Below, one piece after another: positions 1 to 10,870 of a DNA stretch of 64,000 bases; within the stretch, counting starts at the first letter, position 1; every line of letters begins with the position of its first letter. The notes beneath the pieces were generated by a model. That model was not told where the DNA came from. It made no database searches and worked only from the letters and a program-made list of their open reading frames with translations. The position numbers were made by a program, and so were the translations under genes. The DNA comes from Bombyx mori (lineage: Eukaryota > Arthropoda > Insecta > Lepidoptera > Bombycidae): contig NC_085129.1 in assembly GCF_030269925.1 (NCBI RefSeq), forward strand, positions 18,901,501 through 18,965,500, written 5' to 3'.

Positions 1-115
1 GCTAGGGTTCGTGTTAGCAACATCGTCAGGTTTGAGAACCCCCAGCTCACCTATTAGTTCGGTGAATCTAGAACAACCCCTCTAGGTTACTAGAATAGGT
101 TGGAAAAATAATAAT
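1..115 (+). repeat. LINE-like 3' end, family A (truncated)
   Basis: Diverged copy of a dispersed family (called A here). Its better copies read CACAGCCCACTGAG ... CTCAGTGGGTCGCG ... GTTAGCAA ... GTGAGCTCACCTA ... GGCTACCAG...ATAGGTAGG followed by A's. This copy holds only the part from GTGTTAGCAA to the A-rich end, followed by an (AAT)n run. The A tail and variable 5' truncation suggest the 3' end of a LINE or a SINE mobilised by one. I do not recognise the parent element. Confidence 0.6.
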
Positions 116-518
116 AATAATAGGAGTGCCATTGTAATGTTCGCGTTTCGGCTTAAGAGGTGGGCGGGTTATAAAATTAAATTGAAACTTCGAATCCGAC
201 TCCATTTAGGGCATTAAATGCGGAGCATCAGAATTATGGCGAACTGATTCGCGGGCTCAGCTGAAGCATTTAAACGAACGTTCTAGAACGTAAAACGTCA
301 ATCAAACCAGTAAAATGTCGGCCAGTAAAAATGCGTGATGGACAAAAATCGAGATATTACGGGTGCAGTCGCGTGAATGGATTGAATTCCGTGAAAAAAA
401 ACCTCGGATTATGTTCATGGCGGATCTAAATGTGTAGCTAGTTCCTCGTTTGGGGATCCTTAAATTAGAAAGTATTGGGCTGTTAAAGTGAGCGGTCAAT
501 AGATTTTCTTTTCTTTCC
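116..518. other. Spacer, nothing recognised
   Basis: AT-rich spacer with no convincing open frame, RNA gene or repeat that recurs in the window. Confidence 0.5.
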
Positions 519-705
519 TTTTTTTACCCTACCTATGCCCTAGCCTTGAGAGGCTATATCAGCTTCTCCTTAGCGTGTAGGTGAGCTCGCGGGGCTCAAA
601 CCGGGTGTGTTGCTAACACTGGCCCAGTGCTTCACAGAATCTATCACCGGATCGGAAATGCGACCCACTGAAAAGATCCAGCGAGAATTCTCTCCGATGA
701 CAACC
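519..705 (-). repeat. LINE-like 3' end, family A
   Basis: Minus-strand copy. On the plus strand it opens with a T run (complement of the A tail), then the CCTATGCCCTAGCC block, GTGAGCTCGCGGG, TTGCTAACACTGGCC and ACCCACTGA. It is the same family as at 40.4 kb. Confidence 0.65.
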
Positions 706-785
706 AAAACAGACCATGTTAATAAAGACATGGTATTATCATTATGATTATTATCCTTTGCCATTAGAGTTTTTATTGTATCTGC

Positions 786-850
786 AGGTACCCCCGGCGG
801 GATTCGATCACCGGTGCATCGCTAGATACGAATGCACCGGACGTTTTATC
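786..850 (-). repeat. Bm1 SINE, tRNA-like head only
   Basis: Reverse complement of the Bm1 head: GGTACC..GGCGGGATTCGA (B-box side) to GTGCATCG...GAATGCACCGGACG. The A box and the whole SINE body are missing, so this is a head-only remnant. Confidence 0.65.
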
Positions 851-1410
851 AAAGAACTAACTTCAAAGAAGATTCTTAGCGAACTATTACTCTTTTTCCA
901 TTCAGGCCTATCTTCATTGCGCCACACATTGCACCGGTGACCTATAACTCAAGCGTCAACAAATAACTGTTCCAACAAAACACGCACGATCGCTTACGAC
1001 AGCTATAAACCTTATTAAAACATCACGACGATCGGCTAATATCCATGTACGGAGACATATAAGTAGCGAAATACACTTAAAAGTCCTCACACGATGCTAA
1101 GTCTGCAAACAAAGTACTCTGCGCCTCTTGTATTTGAGTGTCCACTTGACGGAAGACGATCTCTCGATATGTCCTTTGTTGAACTCTCCCAGCATTCTTA
1201 TAGCAAACATTTACAATGTGCTATTTATTTTTGGTATTGCTATAAAAAAAAATACAGAGAAATGAATGTGGTCAATCTATCGATTTAGTATTACTTATAT
1301 GTATTTGTTTTATGTGTGTGTAATTTTGTATGTATATAGTCTGATATATTATGTATTAGTGTTTTTTTATTATTATTATTATTTATTTAAAATCTTATTA
1401 ATAACATAAG
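851..1410. other. AT-rich spacer
   Basis: No gene or recurring repeat recognised. It ends in a (TTA)n run near 1363-1385. Confidence 0.5.
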
Positions 1411-1450
1411 ATATTAAAAAAAGATGTGTGGTGTCGTAGGACACCGGATA

Positions 1451-1833
1451 GGAACGAAGTTCCTTATTATATAAATATTATTAATTTTAAGTTCTATTCG
1501 TTATTATGATTTTTTTATTGATAAAAAAAATACTTTACAAAGTTATCAACTTTATTTTATTTACAATGATTTATAAAAAATATATAATATTAATATACCA
1601 AGAAACAGCTATTTATATGAATAATAATAAAAAGAAGGAGAAAGAGAAAGGTATTATACACTACTCGCTTGTGTATGCGACTGTCGCGCCTGCGCACGTC
1701 TCATTTAACGGTTTTATTCCACGCACTTTTTTCCACGGATTTTTTCTTACGGTTTTACTATCACATTTTTTTCAGTTCGGTCGCGCAGCAAAATCCCTAT
1801 CCCCTCCAAGCCTGCCGTAAGGAACTTCGTTCC
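1451..1833. repeat. Inverted 16-bp repeats bounding an AT-rich block
   Basis: GGAACGAAGTTCCTTA at 1451-1466 recurs as its exact reverse complement at 1818-1833. The left arm follows a small palindrome (GGTGTC-GTAG-GACACC, about 1430-1445). The enclosed block is AT-rich to about 1660 and richer in GC after that. A small DNA transposon is possible, but no matching TSD is visible, so the element type stays open. Confidence 0.4.
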
Positions 1834-1845
1834 AATAAAAATACA

Positions 1846-2423
1846 ATTTAAAAAAAAACACTATATAAGATAGATTGCCGCTGATGGCATGGAGTGTTTA
1901 GGACTACAAAGTGAGAAATTGAAAAAAAGAAAAAAAGGGATTGTGTATTGCATCAATTAGTAAATTGATTAGACTGTACTCTTCTACCCACTTATGTAAA
2001 GCTCTCTCTCTTTAAGAACGGTTAGCTGGTGGATAACTCAATTGTTGAGTTAAGCTCGCCATTTTTTAACTTTGCGTTATTATTGTATTGTATTAGTTGT
2101 GTGTACAATAAAGAATAAAGAATGTTTTTGGTATTTGTTAAATCGAAATTATTAGTGTTAATGTTTATGATAATGAAATGGAAATTGCAGAAGAAAAAAA
2201 CGGATGAAGTTAAAGAAATATTAGAAGGAAAAACAGAAAAGTTTCTTTCTATGGCTATATATTCCGTTGCAATGGATATATTATTATGAAGATATGACCT
2301 GAGGAGAGTTGACATCTGATAGACAACTCATGCCAAATTCCTATGCAACATGATAAGAGGATATAATTATTGCGTCTATCTCACATAATGTGGGACACGG
2401 AATAAAGAAATACTGTTTATTTT
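1846..2423. other. Spacer with weak repeat similarity
   Basis: No gene recognised. The part at about 2165-2360 (AAACGGATGAAG, later ATGCAACATGATAAGAGGA) resembles 30.78-30.97 kb, so it is probably a diverged copy of the same unnamed element. Confidence 0.4.
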
Positions 2424-2720
2424 TTAACCGACTTCAAAAAAAGAAGAGATTCTCAATTCGACTGTTTTTTTTTACGTTTGTTACCTCATAACTTTTGACT
2501 GGGTGAATCGATTTTGATGATTCTTTTTTTATTAGAAAGCTGACGCTTTCCGTGTGGCCCCATTTCAACTTAGTCCAGTTTTGATAATGGTATCCATGAG
2601 AAAATCATATAAGTCTTAAATTTGCATTAAGTACGCGACAAATAAATGAATAACTCAATAACTGAATATCACACCAACCGATTTCGATGATTATTGTTTT
2701 TAGTGTATATTAATTTGTTT
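2424..2720. repeat. Widespread insect repeat starting TTAACCGACTTC
   Basis: TTAACCGACTTCAAAAAAAG, then ATTCTCAATTCGACTG and a segment ending TTTTGACTGGGTGAATCGAT. This resembles a dispersed repeat I know from several insect genomes. The terminal TTAA is noted, but I cannot see the other end and so do not assign a class. Confidence 0.45.
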
Positions 2721-3349
2721 TGGAATATCAGATTACCCTAAATATTGCATAGTGATAACAAAATACGTAAAATGTACAAGCCATTCTGATCAAGTCTTGT
2801 GTTGGGCGTTGGTAATTCACCCCAATTGGAGAATCAGATTTTCGGTTCTCGGGTACAGCAGTCAAAAATATATGCTACGACTATTAAAAAAGCCAAACAT
2901 TTTTATTTCTAATAAAATTTCAATGAAATCAAAAATTATTTGCGAAATTAGAAATTATTTTTGCAAGTTATTCATTCGTGCAGAGACATATAAATTAACT
3001 CATAACCTACCCATTTAGGTACAATTTAAAATGAAAAAATGTCAATGCTATAAACGGCTTAAAATAAAAATAAAAAATCGTAACAACCCTAGGGCTTCTC
3101 AGCGGCAGGGCTGTCACAGATGTGTAAAGCATTTATTATAGCTTACTGTTTCGTTGAAACTTACCTGAAAAAAAGAAAACATAAAATTAGTTTATGCCAA
3201 TTCGCTTGCTAAAAATTTCACACTAGGTTTTCCCGCGGACTCTCCTTTAATCACAAATATACAAAGTTCCCATTTGAATCTCTTAACTGAAAAAATTATA
3301 GTATTATCATAATTATAACTACATACTTCGACAGGTTAATCAAACTTTT
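2721..3349. other. AT-rich spacer
   Basis: Nothing recognised. The longest frame (2752-3018, 88 codons) has AT-rich composition and no family resemblance, so I treat it as chance. Confidence 0.5.
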
Positions 3350-3493
3350 TTTTATTGCTTAGATGAGTGGACGAACTCACAGTCCATTTGGTGTTAAGCG
3401 GTTACTGGAGCCCACAGACATCTATAACGTAAATGCGCCACCCACCTTGAGATATAAGCTCTAAGATCTCAGTATAGTTACAACGGCTGCCCC
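3350..3493 (-). repeat. Bm1 SINE, 3' part
   Basis: Reverse complement of the Bm1 tail and distal body, from the T run plus ATTGCTTAGATG to CAACGGCTGCCCCG. It stops abruptly where the second SINE begins. Confidence 0.9.
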
Positions 3494-3665
3494 GTATATA
3501 TTATATACGTCTAAATATATACATATATAGAAAATAAACGCTCATAGAAAGAGCAAACAAATCTGTTCGTCACGCAATGTATGCCCGAAGTGAGAATCGA
3601 ATCCACGACCCTCGGCACAACAGTCAGAGCCGCTGACTACTGGACCACCGAGTCAGTCACCTTTC
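3494..3665 (-). repeat. tRNA-derived SINE, second family
   Basis: Read on the minus strand: GACTCGGTGGTCCAGTAGTC (A-box region), then GGTCGTGGATTCGATTC (B-box region), then GAACAGATTTGTTTGCTC and an AT-rich tail. Copies near 43.9 and 49.1 kb share this layout. It abuts the Bm1 on its left and may have truncated it. Confidence 0.7.
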
Positions 3666-3820
3666 GGATTTTCTAAGCTCACACGCACCCAACACAAGCT
3701 CACGAGCGACTTCCGCGACGAAAGAACAGCATTGCGTTATTAAAACTCAAAAACTAATAATAAACAAAAAATGATATTATATAAAATAAAATTTATTATA
3801 TAAAATGTATTTTTGTTTCT

Positions 3821-3945
3821 CTTTTTTGCCTTTCTAGGCAGACGAGAGCATACGGCCCACCTGATGGTGAGTGTTTGCCGTCGCCCATGGAATCAGCATG
3901 CCAGGGGCAGAGCCAAGCCGCTGCCTACTAGTTTGCATCCAAGCA
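3821..3945 (-). mobile_element. Jockey-like LINE, 3' end
   Basis: Reverse complement of a LINE 3' end: GGCAGACGAGAGCATACGGC, CACCTGATGGTGAGTG, GCCAGGGGCAGAGCCAAG. On the sense strand this encodes the end of the pol frame (GSAPG) and a short 3' UTR. It is 5' truncated to about 120 bp. Confidence 0.8.
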
Positions 3946-4049
3946 ATAAAAAATAAATAAATAAAGGCATTTAAACACCCTGTATTGCGAAGAACTACCG
4001 AATAGAAACTACCATCATATCCATATACCATCATATCCCAGTATACCAT

Positions 4050-4407
4050 CATCATCATCATTATCCTGCCCTTCTCCCAGTCACCTGGGGTCGGCGCAAC
4101 ATGTTTTCTCCTTCCATACTCTTCTATCATATACCATTTCTTCGCTCACTCCCCTCTTACCATTTCTTCTTAGGTCTACCTCTTCCTCTATATCCTTCCA
4201 CATTCATAGTTAACACTCTCTTACCAACCTCATTTTCATTTCGTCTCATCACATGTCCATACCATCCCAAGCGCGCACTCCTCAGCTTCTCTGTCACAGG
4301 TGCCACTTTCAGACTTCCTCTAACATATTCATTCCGTATTCTATCCATTCTCGTTACTCCACACATCCATCGCAACATTCGCATCTCTGCTGCATGCAAT
4401 CGCCTTT
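4050..4407 (-). pseudogene. RTE-like LINE, C-terminal fragment with TSD
   Basis: The minus strand encodes the end of an endonuclease/reverse-transcriptase polyprotein: EMRMLRWMCGVTRMDRIRNE, then GWYGHVMRR and RGRGRPKKKW, a signature of RTE-like elements. The 3' end faces left with an (ATC)n tail. CAGTATACCAT flanks the insertion at 4039-4049 and 4408-4418, which is good evidence for target-primed insertion. Copies of the same subfamily are at 6.3 and 31.8 kb. The catalytic domains are absent. Confidence 0.85.
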
Positions 4408-4737
4408 CAGTATACCATTACCATCAAAACTACCGCAAGAGGAAAAATTATCGTGTTTTCATTTGATTTTGTATAAATAGGCTTTTGAATGTGTGTCGTA
4501 CTTATGTTAAAGAATTTAGCGAAATTTTCACTTGATCCTCGCCCTGTATACCCCGAGACCCGGCATCCCGATCTCTAAGCGCTCAAGCGCCTTTTATCTT
4601 ATCGCTGGCTTCATAATATTCCCCGGGAACGCGTATTAATACCGCCAAAACGACTTCACTGCATAGCTTATCTTTGAACGTTCGAACAAATCTGTTAATA
4701 TAGAGTTTTCATAGCATACTATGATTGTGTATAGTAC

Positions 4738-4985
4738 TGCTGGTGGTAGAACATCCTGTGAGTCCTTACGGGTAGGAACCAACAGCTTGCCTATTCCTGA
4801 CTCCAAGCTGTAATGCGGCCCTGTTTGAAGAGTGGGGCAGCTGTTGTACTATAGATCTGAGGCGTAGATTTAATGTCTCAATGTGGGCGGCGGTATTAAC
4901 GTTGTTGATGTCCATAGACTCCGATGACCACATAACACCAGGTGGGCTGTGAGCTGGTCCGCACGCACACCTAGCGATAAAAAAA
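4738..4985 (+). repeat. Bm1 SINE, diverged, headless
   Basis: TGGTGGTAGAACATCCTGTG through GTGGGCTGTGAGCTGGTCC to an A-rich end. More diverged than most copies; the tRNA head is missing. Confidence 0.85.
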
Positions 4986-5467
4986 ACATATTTGATTAAA
5001 AATTAGGAAATGTTTTAAACCATTTTTTTTTCTATCAATGAAAATTTAAGATATAGTCAATGGACATTGTCCTTGTCCATTGACACCGTAAACTACTGGA
5101 AGCTTTTAATCATATTTGATCGTGATAACAGAAGGAAATTGCGTACCTCATAGTTAATATTGCGTTAAAAAGAAAAATATAATTTGGTTATATTAAAAAA
5201 AAATCTACGATCGAATCCGAGCCGGATACGGTTCGGACCGGATCCAACATGGCCGCCGCGGCTACCGACCGGAAACTACGTAACCGAATTATCGGTTGGA
5301 GTGTGATGCTGTATATATCTCTATTTAAAAAACCATTCTAAGTTCGTGTTAAATGAAATTTAGTTTAGATACTACTGATAATATCTTATTGGTTATAAAT
5401 ACGATATATTATATCGTATGTTCCACGAGGAGTGCTTTAAGTAATTGTTTTAGATTATCTCGTCATA
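4986..5467. other. Spacer with a small GC-rich patch
   Basis: No gene. About 5210-5290 is GC-rich (GGACCGGATCC, GGCCGCCGCGG) against AT-rich surroundings. I see no function in it. Confidence 0.45.
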
Positions 5468-5605
5468 TCTTTTTTTTATTGCTTAGATGGGTGGAAGAGC
5501 TCACAGCCCACCTGGTGTTAAGTGCTTACTGGAGCCCATAGACAATCTAGACGTAAACGCGCCACCCACCTTGAGATATAGGTTCTAAGTTCTCAAGTAT
5601 AGTTA
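5468..5605 (-). repeat. Bm1 SINE, 3' part
   Basis: T run, ATTGCTTAGATGGGTGGAAG, CACCTGGTGTTAAGTG and CACCTTGAGATATAG. Truncated before the mid-body. Confidence 0.88.
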
Positions 5606-6087
5606 TATCTTATATCTTTCTTACAATCACAACCGCCCACCATTGGAGCAGAGTTCATCTCTACTATTTGGAGCTGTTGCATTCTTGCATCATGCCATCC
5701 AGCTTTAGAATAACCAAAATGTTATTATTTCCAAATTATTTTACAGAGTTTCTTTGTGCACAGAAATATAAACGTTATTCAGAATCCATCACCACATTTC
5801 ACTTCGCATTCATCCTGTAAGTTAACAATTTAACACGAACTCATACGTAACTTTAACTCGCTAAGTTACATTTAAGTTTTGATGGCGGTAACTTGGACCA
5901 CCGTCGTTACTTGTGCATGAAATTAATGTTCCGAACTTCACTTATGCATGAAGTTCTCGGAGGCATTCAAAATGAGTCAATTTAGCGTTTAGTTTTAAGA
6001 TAAAATCGACATTAGTCATTGACAAGTTGGGTGGTAAGGCGTCTACTAATGGTAGTAAGGCCCTACCGTTGGTAGAGCGTCTTTTAC
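5606..6087. other. Spacer
   Basis: No gene or recurring repeat seen; composition is mixed. Confidence 0.45.
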
Positions 6088-6310
6088 TCATGGCAGGGCA
6101 TCTTGTGAGTTCGCACGAGTAGGTACAATCACCCTGCCTATTTCTGCCGTGAAGCAGTAATATGTTTCGGCTTGAAAGGTGGGGGAACCGTTGTACTGTA
6201 AAAAGTGTAACTTGGATTTCAGAAGACTGGTGGTGGCATTGACGGGTTGATATCTACGAGCACCAGCCAGATGGGGCGTGAGCTCATCCACCTAAATAAG
6301 CAATAACAAA
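6088..6310 (+). repeat. Bm1 SINE, diverged
   Basis: CATCTTGTGAGTTCGCACGA, CCCTGCCTATTTCTGCCGTG and a tail ending AATAAGCAATAAC. Immediately followed by the RTE-like insertion at 6321. Confidence 0.8.
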
Positions 6311-6320
6311 AAGTAAGAAT

Positions 6321-6502
6321 CATTATCATCATTCTCCTGCCCTTCTCCCAGTCACCTGGGGTCAGCGCAACATGTTTTCTCCTTCCATACTCCTCTATCA
6401 TACACCATTTCTTTGCTCACTCCCCTCTTACACATATTGTCTTTCACGCAATCCATTCATTTTTTCTATGTCTACCTGTTCCTCTAAAGCCTTCCTCTAA
6501 AG
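6321..6502 (-). mobile_element. RTE-like LINE 3' end with 13-bp TSD
   Basis: Same subfamily as 4050-4407 (CTCCTGCCCTTCTCCCAGTC, CATGTTTTCTCCTTCCATAC). The direct repeat AAAAAGTAAGAAT is exact at 6308-6320 and 6503-6515, which fixes the boundaries. Only the last part of the frame and the 3' UTR remain. Confidence 0.85.
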
Positions 6503-6515
6503 AAAAAGTAAGAAT

Positions 6516-7415
6516 AATGTTTAGATTAGGTAACCGCGATATTTTAAAACAGCTCATAATGGGTGTATTTTTTTGTTTTCGTATTTTAGCTAGAGCTTAG
6601 CTAGTTTGGTATAAATACAGAAAGAACCGAAGTTCCTCTGACAGAAGCTAAGATCTCGAGACAGGAGTCAAAAGAAGCAGTCGAAGAGCAAGATGACGCG
6701 TTAGCAGACATCACATGATGCTGCATCGACGGTTGTGAGATGTTCTGTACATCCTTCATGAGCAAGAAAAGAGCTAAAGACCAAGGTTAATGGTGTACCA
6801 GATGGTGTGTAAGAGTTCGTCTACTGTGAACTAATTTGTGTAATCTAATCAGAAGAACAGCTGGCTCGTATGTCAGCTAGAACGAAAAAGTTCGCTCCCG
6901 AGCTTTCGTCTCATACTTTATCGGTAAAGTTTGTACGATATAAACACTAATGTAACATCGGTTGTATAACGACTTTGTTTACAGGCTCGAGTTGTTCAAC
7001 TTTATGTTCGAAGTGTGTCCTTGTTACCGTATATTGAAGCTTTCGTAGCTTTAAGCTACCTTTTTTGATATCAAACGTGTTTGTGGAGTGACAATCACTT
7101 CTTTGGTTTGCAATATGTGCTGGGTGCATTTTTATATTGTAACCCAAATGGGAGATCCAGATTCTACTCAGGGAACACCGAGAGAGGAAAAGGAGGAGCA
7201 TCGAAGAGTATATGAGTTCAAGGCTCATGTCCTAAAATACTTTAAAAAAGTCTCTAAGCATTACAGACCTTATGTCCTCGCTTGAGACGTGGCTTTGAAA
7301 CCCAGAGCTACAGACTGACGCCACAGAGTCTATATCACAGACCATACATCAGTTTACCACAAATTAACAAATTATACCCAGCATACTTACTGGTGTATTT
7401 TACTGGTATTTGTAC
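6516..7415. other. Spacer
   Basis: No gene recognised. The frame at 7088-7285 (65 codons) has no recognisable motif. Confidence 0.45.
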
Positions 7416-7652
7416 TGGTGGTAGGACCTTTTGTGAGTCCGCACGGGTAGGTACCACCACCCCGCCTATTTCTGCCGTGAAGCAGTAATGCGTTTCGGTT
7501 TGAAGGGTGGGGCAGCCGTTGTAACTATACTTGAGACCTTAGAACTTATATCTCAAGGTGGGTGGCGTACGTTGTAGATGTCTATGGGATCCAGTAACCA
7601 CTTAACACCAGATGGCCTGTGAGCTCGTCCTTTCAACTAGGCAATAAAAAGA
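7416..7652 (+). repeat. Bm1 SINE, headless
   Basis: CTGGTGGTAGGACC to CTAGGCAATAAAAAG, close to consensus along its length. Confidence 0.93.
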
Positions 7653-8121
7653 AATACTGGGTAGTGGGGGTCTCGTTAGTATAGATCATTTTAGTCCGTA
7701 CCAATTTCGCAAAATTCATAACAATATCAGATTAAAGTAAAAAAAAAAAAACAATTATCTAGTTGGCGTTCGTTTATCGTTCCATATAAAGCACAAGTCA
7801 TTTCAATTTAGAATGTTCGCAGCGCCGCTTGACTTTTTCGAAAGAATAATTGATGCATTACACGTAAACTCGGTCGAGAGCGGATCCCATCGGGCTCCGG
7901 CTCACAAAGGGAAGTAGGTCAGTGCGAAGGCTTTCATTACGGACGAAGCCGGGCAGACAGACTAGTGCGAGACTCCTATTCAACGCGACGAGAAAGTTTT
8001 GCGCTGTTCAAGATATTTGAATTTCATCATGAGCATTCCTGTCTGACGCCATGTTTATTAGATTCGGGTTATTGAGTAGCCAACAGAAAATAATATATGT
8101 TACTAGCGATTTATTTTAGTA
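7653..8121. other. Spacer
   Basis: Nothing recognised; an A run lies near 7740-7752. Confidence 0.45.
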
Positions 8122-8343
8122 CTAGCGACCCGCCCTCGCTTCGCTTCGGAAACTGTAATTTATTATTGACTTATCCACTATTTAATGGATGTTATTGTAC
8201 ATATAAACCTTCCTCTTCAATCACTTTATCTATTAAAAAAAACCGCATCAAAATCCGTTGCGTACTTTTAAAGATTTAAGCATACATAGGGACAGACAGA
8301 TATAGGGATAGAGAAAGCGACTTTGTTTTATACTATGTAGTGA
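8122..8343 (-). mobile_element. Non-autonomous Helitron
   Basis: Read on the minus strand it starts TCACTACATAGTATAAAAC and ends GAGGGCGGGTCGCTAG, preceded by A and followed by T. This is the A|TC...CTAG|T layout expected of Helitrons. A GC-rich, hairpin-prone stretch lies just before the CTAG. No Rep/helicase coding is present. The 3' end matches the element at 49,502. Confidence 0.8.
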
Positions 8344-8465
8344 TTCTCTGTTCTTTTCCCGAATGTGGGTAGTCTTATACGAATAAAGATTTTAAAGTAA
8401 CTGATATTACAAACTATTACTATTCCGTAGGTGACGATATAAACATCGCGGTAAATATAGTTTGA

Positions 8466-8892
8466 AGTCGTCGTGGCCTAAAGGATAAGACGTCCGGTGC
8501 ATTCGTGTTGAACGATGCACCGGTGTTCGAATCTCAGGCGGGTACCAATTTTTCTAATGAAATACGTACTCAACAAATGTTCACGATTGACTTCCACGGT
8601 GAAGGAATAACATCGTGTAATAAAAATGAAACCCGCAAAATTATAATTTGCGTAATTACTGGTGGTAGGATCTCTTGTGAGTCCGCGCGGGTAGGTACCA
8701 CCGCCCTGCCTATTTCTGCCGTGTAGCAGTAATGCGTTTCGGATTGAAGGATGGGGCAGCCGTTGTAACTATACTTGAGACCTTAGAACTTATATCTCAC
8801 GGTGGGTGGTGCATTTACATTGTAGATGTCTATGGGCTCCAGTAACCACTTAACACCAGGTGGGATGTGAGCTCGCCCACCCATCTAAGTAA
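8466..8892 (+). repeat. Bm1 SINE, near full length (reference copy)
   Basis: The most complete copy in the window, about 427 bp. It has a tRNA-like head with Pol III boxes, a linker (GGCGGGTACCAATTTTTC ... AACCCGC-like), the body TGGTGGTAGGATCTCTTGTG and the tail CTAAGTAATAAAAAAA. Other copies were aligned to it by eye. Confidence 0.95.
8474..8534 (+). promoter_or_regulatory. Internal Pol III promoter boxes of Bm1
   Basis: The A box TGGCCTAAAGG (8474-8484) fits TRGYNNARNNG. The B-box-like TGTTCGAATCT (8524-8534) is one or two changes from GGTTCGANNCC. Spacing is as in tRNA genes. Whether this copy is transcribed cannot be told from sequence. Confidence 0.7.
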
Positions 8893-9335
8893 TAAAAAAA
8901 TAATCCTCCCATCTATATTCAAATGGCGGCAGAAATGGGTGGGGTTTTAAAAGCCTCGCCACCGGTCTCACGTTACGTCACAACACCACCAACTATATCA
9001 AAATGAATCTTCTTATAGTCAATCACGGGTTCGGCTTTATGGCCTCCGCCAATTCCTCTAACTTCGCAGACGATGTACGGAAACTTCCTCGGAGTTTGCA
9101 CGATGGGTATAAATACAAAAATGGCCTCCTAATTTATTCTAATCCGCACGATGTCCTCGGAAATTGTATTTCAATGATTTGGTGATCCAAATCGATTGGG
9201 GGCGTGTTAAATTCGCGTCAAAATAGGGAATTTGCGAAATTGAATCACAAGGTATTCTAATTTGGGAGGTTCGTCTTTGATATTATTCAGGCATGCTCAC
9301 AATTAGGTACAGCGTGTGTGGGCGAATCAATATTG
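8893..9335. other. Spacer
   Basis: No gene. The 60-codon frame at 9003-9185 shows no known motif. Confidence 0.45.
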
Positions 9336-9688
9336 CTTATCTATATCTATCTATCTATCTATCTATCTATTTATATATATATAGGTATATAAAAATAAAT
9401 TGCTGTTCGTTAGTCTCGCTAAAACTTGAAAACGGCTGGATCGATTTGGCTAATTTTAATCTTGAATTATTTGTGGAAGTCCAGAGAAGGCTTAAAAGGT
9501 AAATAAGATAATAAGAAGAAAAATAAATATGAAAATTCTCGGAATTAAATAAAAATAACAATTTTGTTTTTCCTTTGATGTGTCCCCCGTCGGACGGAAT
9601 CCTTTTGTTTGTTTTAAGTTTATTTTATACAAAAGTTTAGTTCTTTATTTATCGATTGAGGTACTACAAAGTCTGCCGGGTCAGCTAG
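9336..9688 (+). mobile_element. Non-autonomous Helitron beside an (ATCT)n run
   Basis: After an (ATCT)n microsatellite (about 9340-9370), the sequence TATAAAAATAAATTGCTGTT...GTCTCGCTAAAACTTGAAAAC runs to GTCTGCCGGGTCAGCTAG at 9688, followed by T. It matches the well-bounded Helitron at 38,555-38,843. The 5' TC terminus is blurred by the microsatellite, so the exact start is uncertain. Confidence 0.75.
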
Positions 9689-9936
9689 TTGATTTTATAA
9701 AATTGGTGTTTCGAATTATTTCGGTATTACAGTATAGTGGTCCTGGTGGATTGCTTGCTCTCAATAAGAACTTAAAACACCAATTTTTAAGAATATTTTT
9801 TTTGTGGACTTTGTTACAATCTTATTTTGTCAGAATGCTTATCGGTCGTGAGCATGCGAGAGGTTGTATGAATATAAAATTTAAACACAATATGTTACGT
9901 ACATGGTAATTAATGATTATTTTATTTTATTACGGT

Positions 9937-10085
9937 GTTTCCCGAGCGCTATGATGTGTCCTTCTTCAAACGAGGATTCTGGAGAGTGTTTAATGGCTCA
10001 GCATTGCTGACGTCCATGGGCGACGGTAACCATTCACCATCAGATGGGCCGTAACCTCGTCTGCCTAAAAGAGCAATCATTTTTA
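9937..10085 (+). mobile_element. Jockey-like LINE, 3' end with internal deletion
   Basis: CCCGAGCGCTATGATGTGTC (the FPERYD.. coding block), then GACGGTAACCATTCACCATC and GTCTGCCTAAAAGAGCAAT. A piece between the coding end and the 3' UTR is missing compared with the copy at 52.3 kb. Confidence 0.78.
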
Positions 10086-10499
10086 CTTATTGTGAATCAA
10101 CGTAATATAATCCAATTAAATGAATTTTCTTGTTGCTTCAAGGGTTTTATCGATAGTTTTCTAGAATACAAGAGTACATAAATGAAGGTAATATTAATTC
10201 TCCAGTTTATAGAATGGAGTCGGAGAATTAAAATGTCAATATAGTCCGTATTAGTCAATACCAATAAATCCACCAACGCTTTAAGCATGTTACGTAATGA
10301 TCTTCAGAAAAGCCGTATAAGGTCATTCGATGTCACTTAGAAAGAGTAATGGCAAGCTTAATGATACATTTAAACCGACAAATTCAATTCATAAATTAGT
10401 AGGTACTGTAATATATTCGAAAAATACATCTCATTACTGTAACTGGTCAAGCTGCATTTGGCATGAGTTTTAAGACAGGTAACTTTAACTTTTTTTGGG
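10086..10499. other. Spacer
   Basis: AT-rich; nothing recognised. Confidence 0.45.
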
Positions 10500-10870
10500 C
10501 TGGGACCCGAACCTCTTTCTAAGTTCCCGCTCTTAGGTGGCACGTGTGATATGCTTTCGGTGACTGACGGTAGTAAGTGCTATGCTGGAAGATAATAGAG
10601 GTACAACTACTAAGCGACTCCTCTGCACTCTCGCCCGACACCGGATCCCAGCTGGAGACAGAACCTGGGCAATGTAGGTGGAATAAAACGCGCAGATTTC
10701 CCCAAATATGCTCGGCTGATAGAGTCGTTGAGGCAATAATCGAAGATTCTACGTCTATCGCCTCGGCACGGTAGACTGCCAGGTCGGCCCAGGTTATGCC
10801 GGTGGTGACACAGAACACCCCACTGGAACAGGACCAGCCAGCGAACATCCTTAAGTTATATATCCAGTCT
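10500..10870 (+). other. Unrecognised coding-like, GC-richer stretch
   Basis: A plus-strand frame from about 10577 reads with one stop (TAG at 10772-10774) to about 10860, giving EVQLLSDSSALSPDTGSQ ... RVVEAIIEDSTSIASAR ... SAQVMPVVTQNTPLEQ. The composition is clearly richer in GC than its flanks. The opposite strand has a 109-codon frame (10519-10848). I do not recognise either product. A decayed transposon gene or a captured exon are both possible. Confidence 0.3.

Noticed and set aside
4101..4480. 121- and 75-codon plus-strand frames rich in Ser, Pro and His
   Set aside because: They are antisense to the RTE-like C-terminal fragment, and the minus-strand reading matches a known family signature.
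8466..8540. A possible tRNA gene on the plus strand
   Set aside because: It is the Bm1 head, present in partial form at 786, 37.6, 38.4, 44.9 and 50.6 kb.
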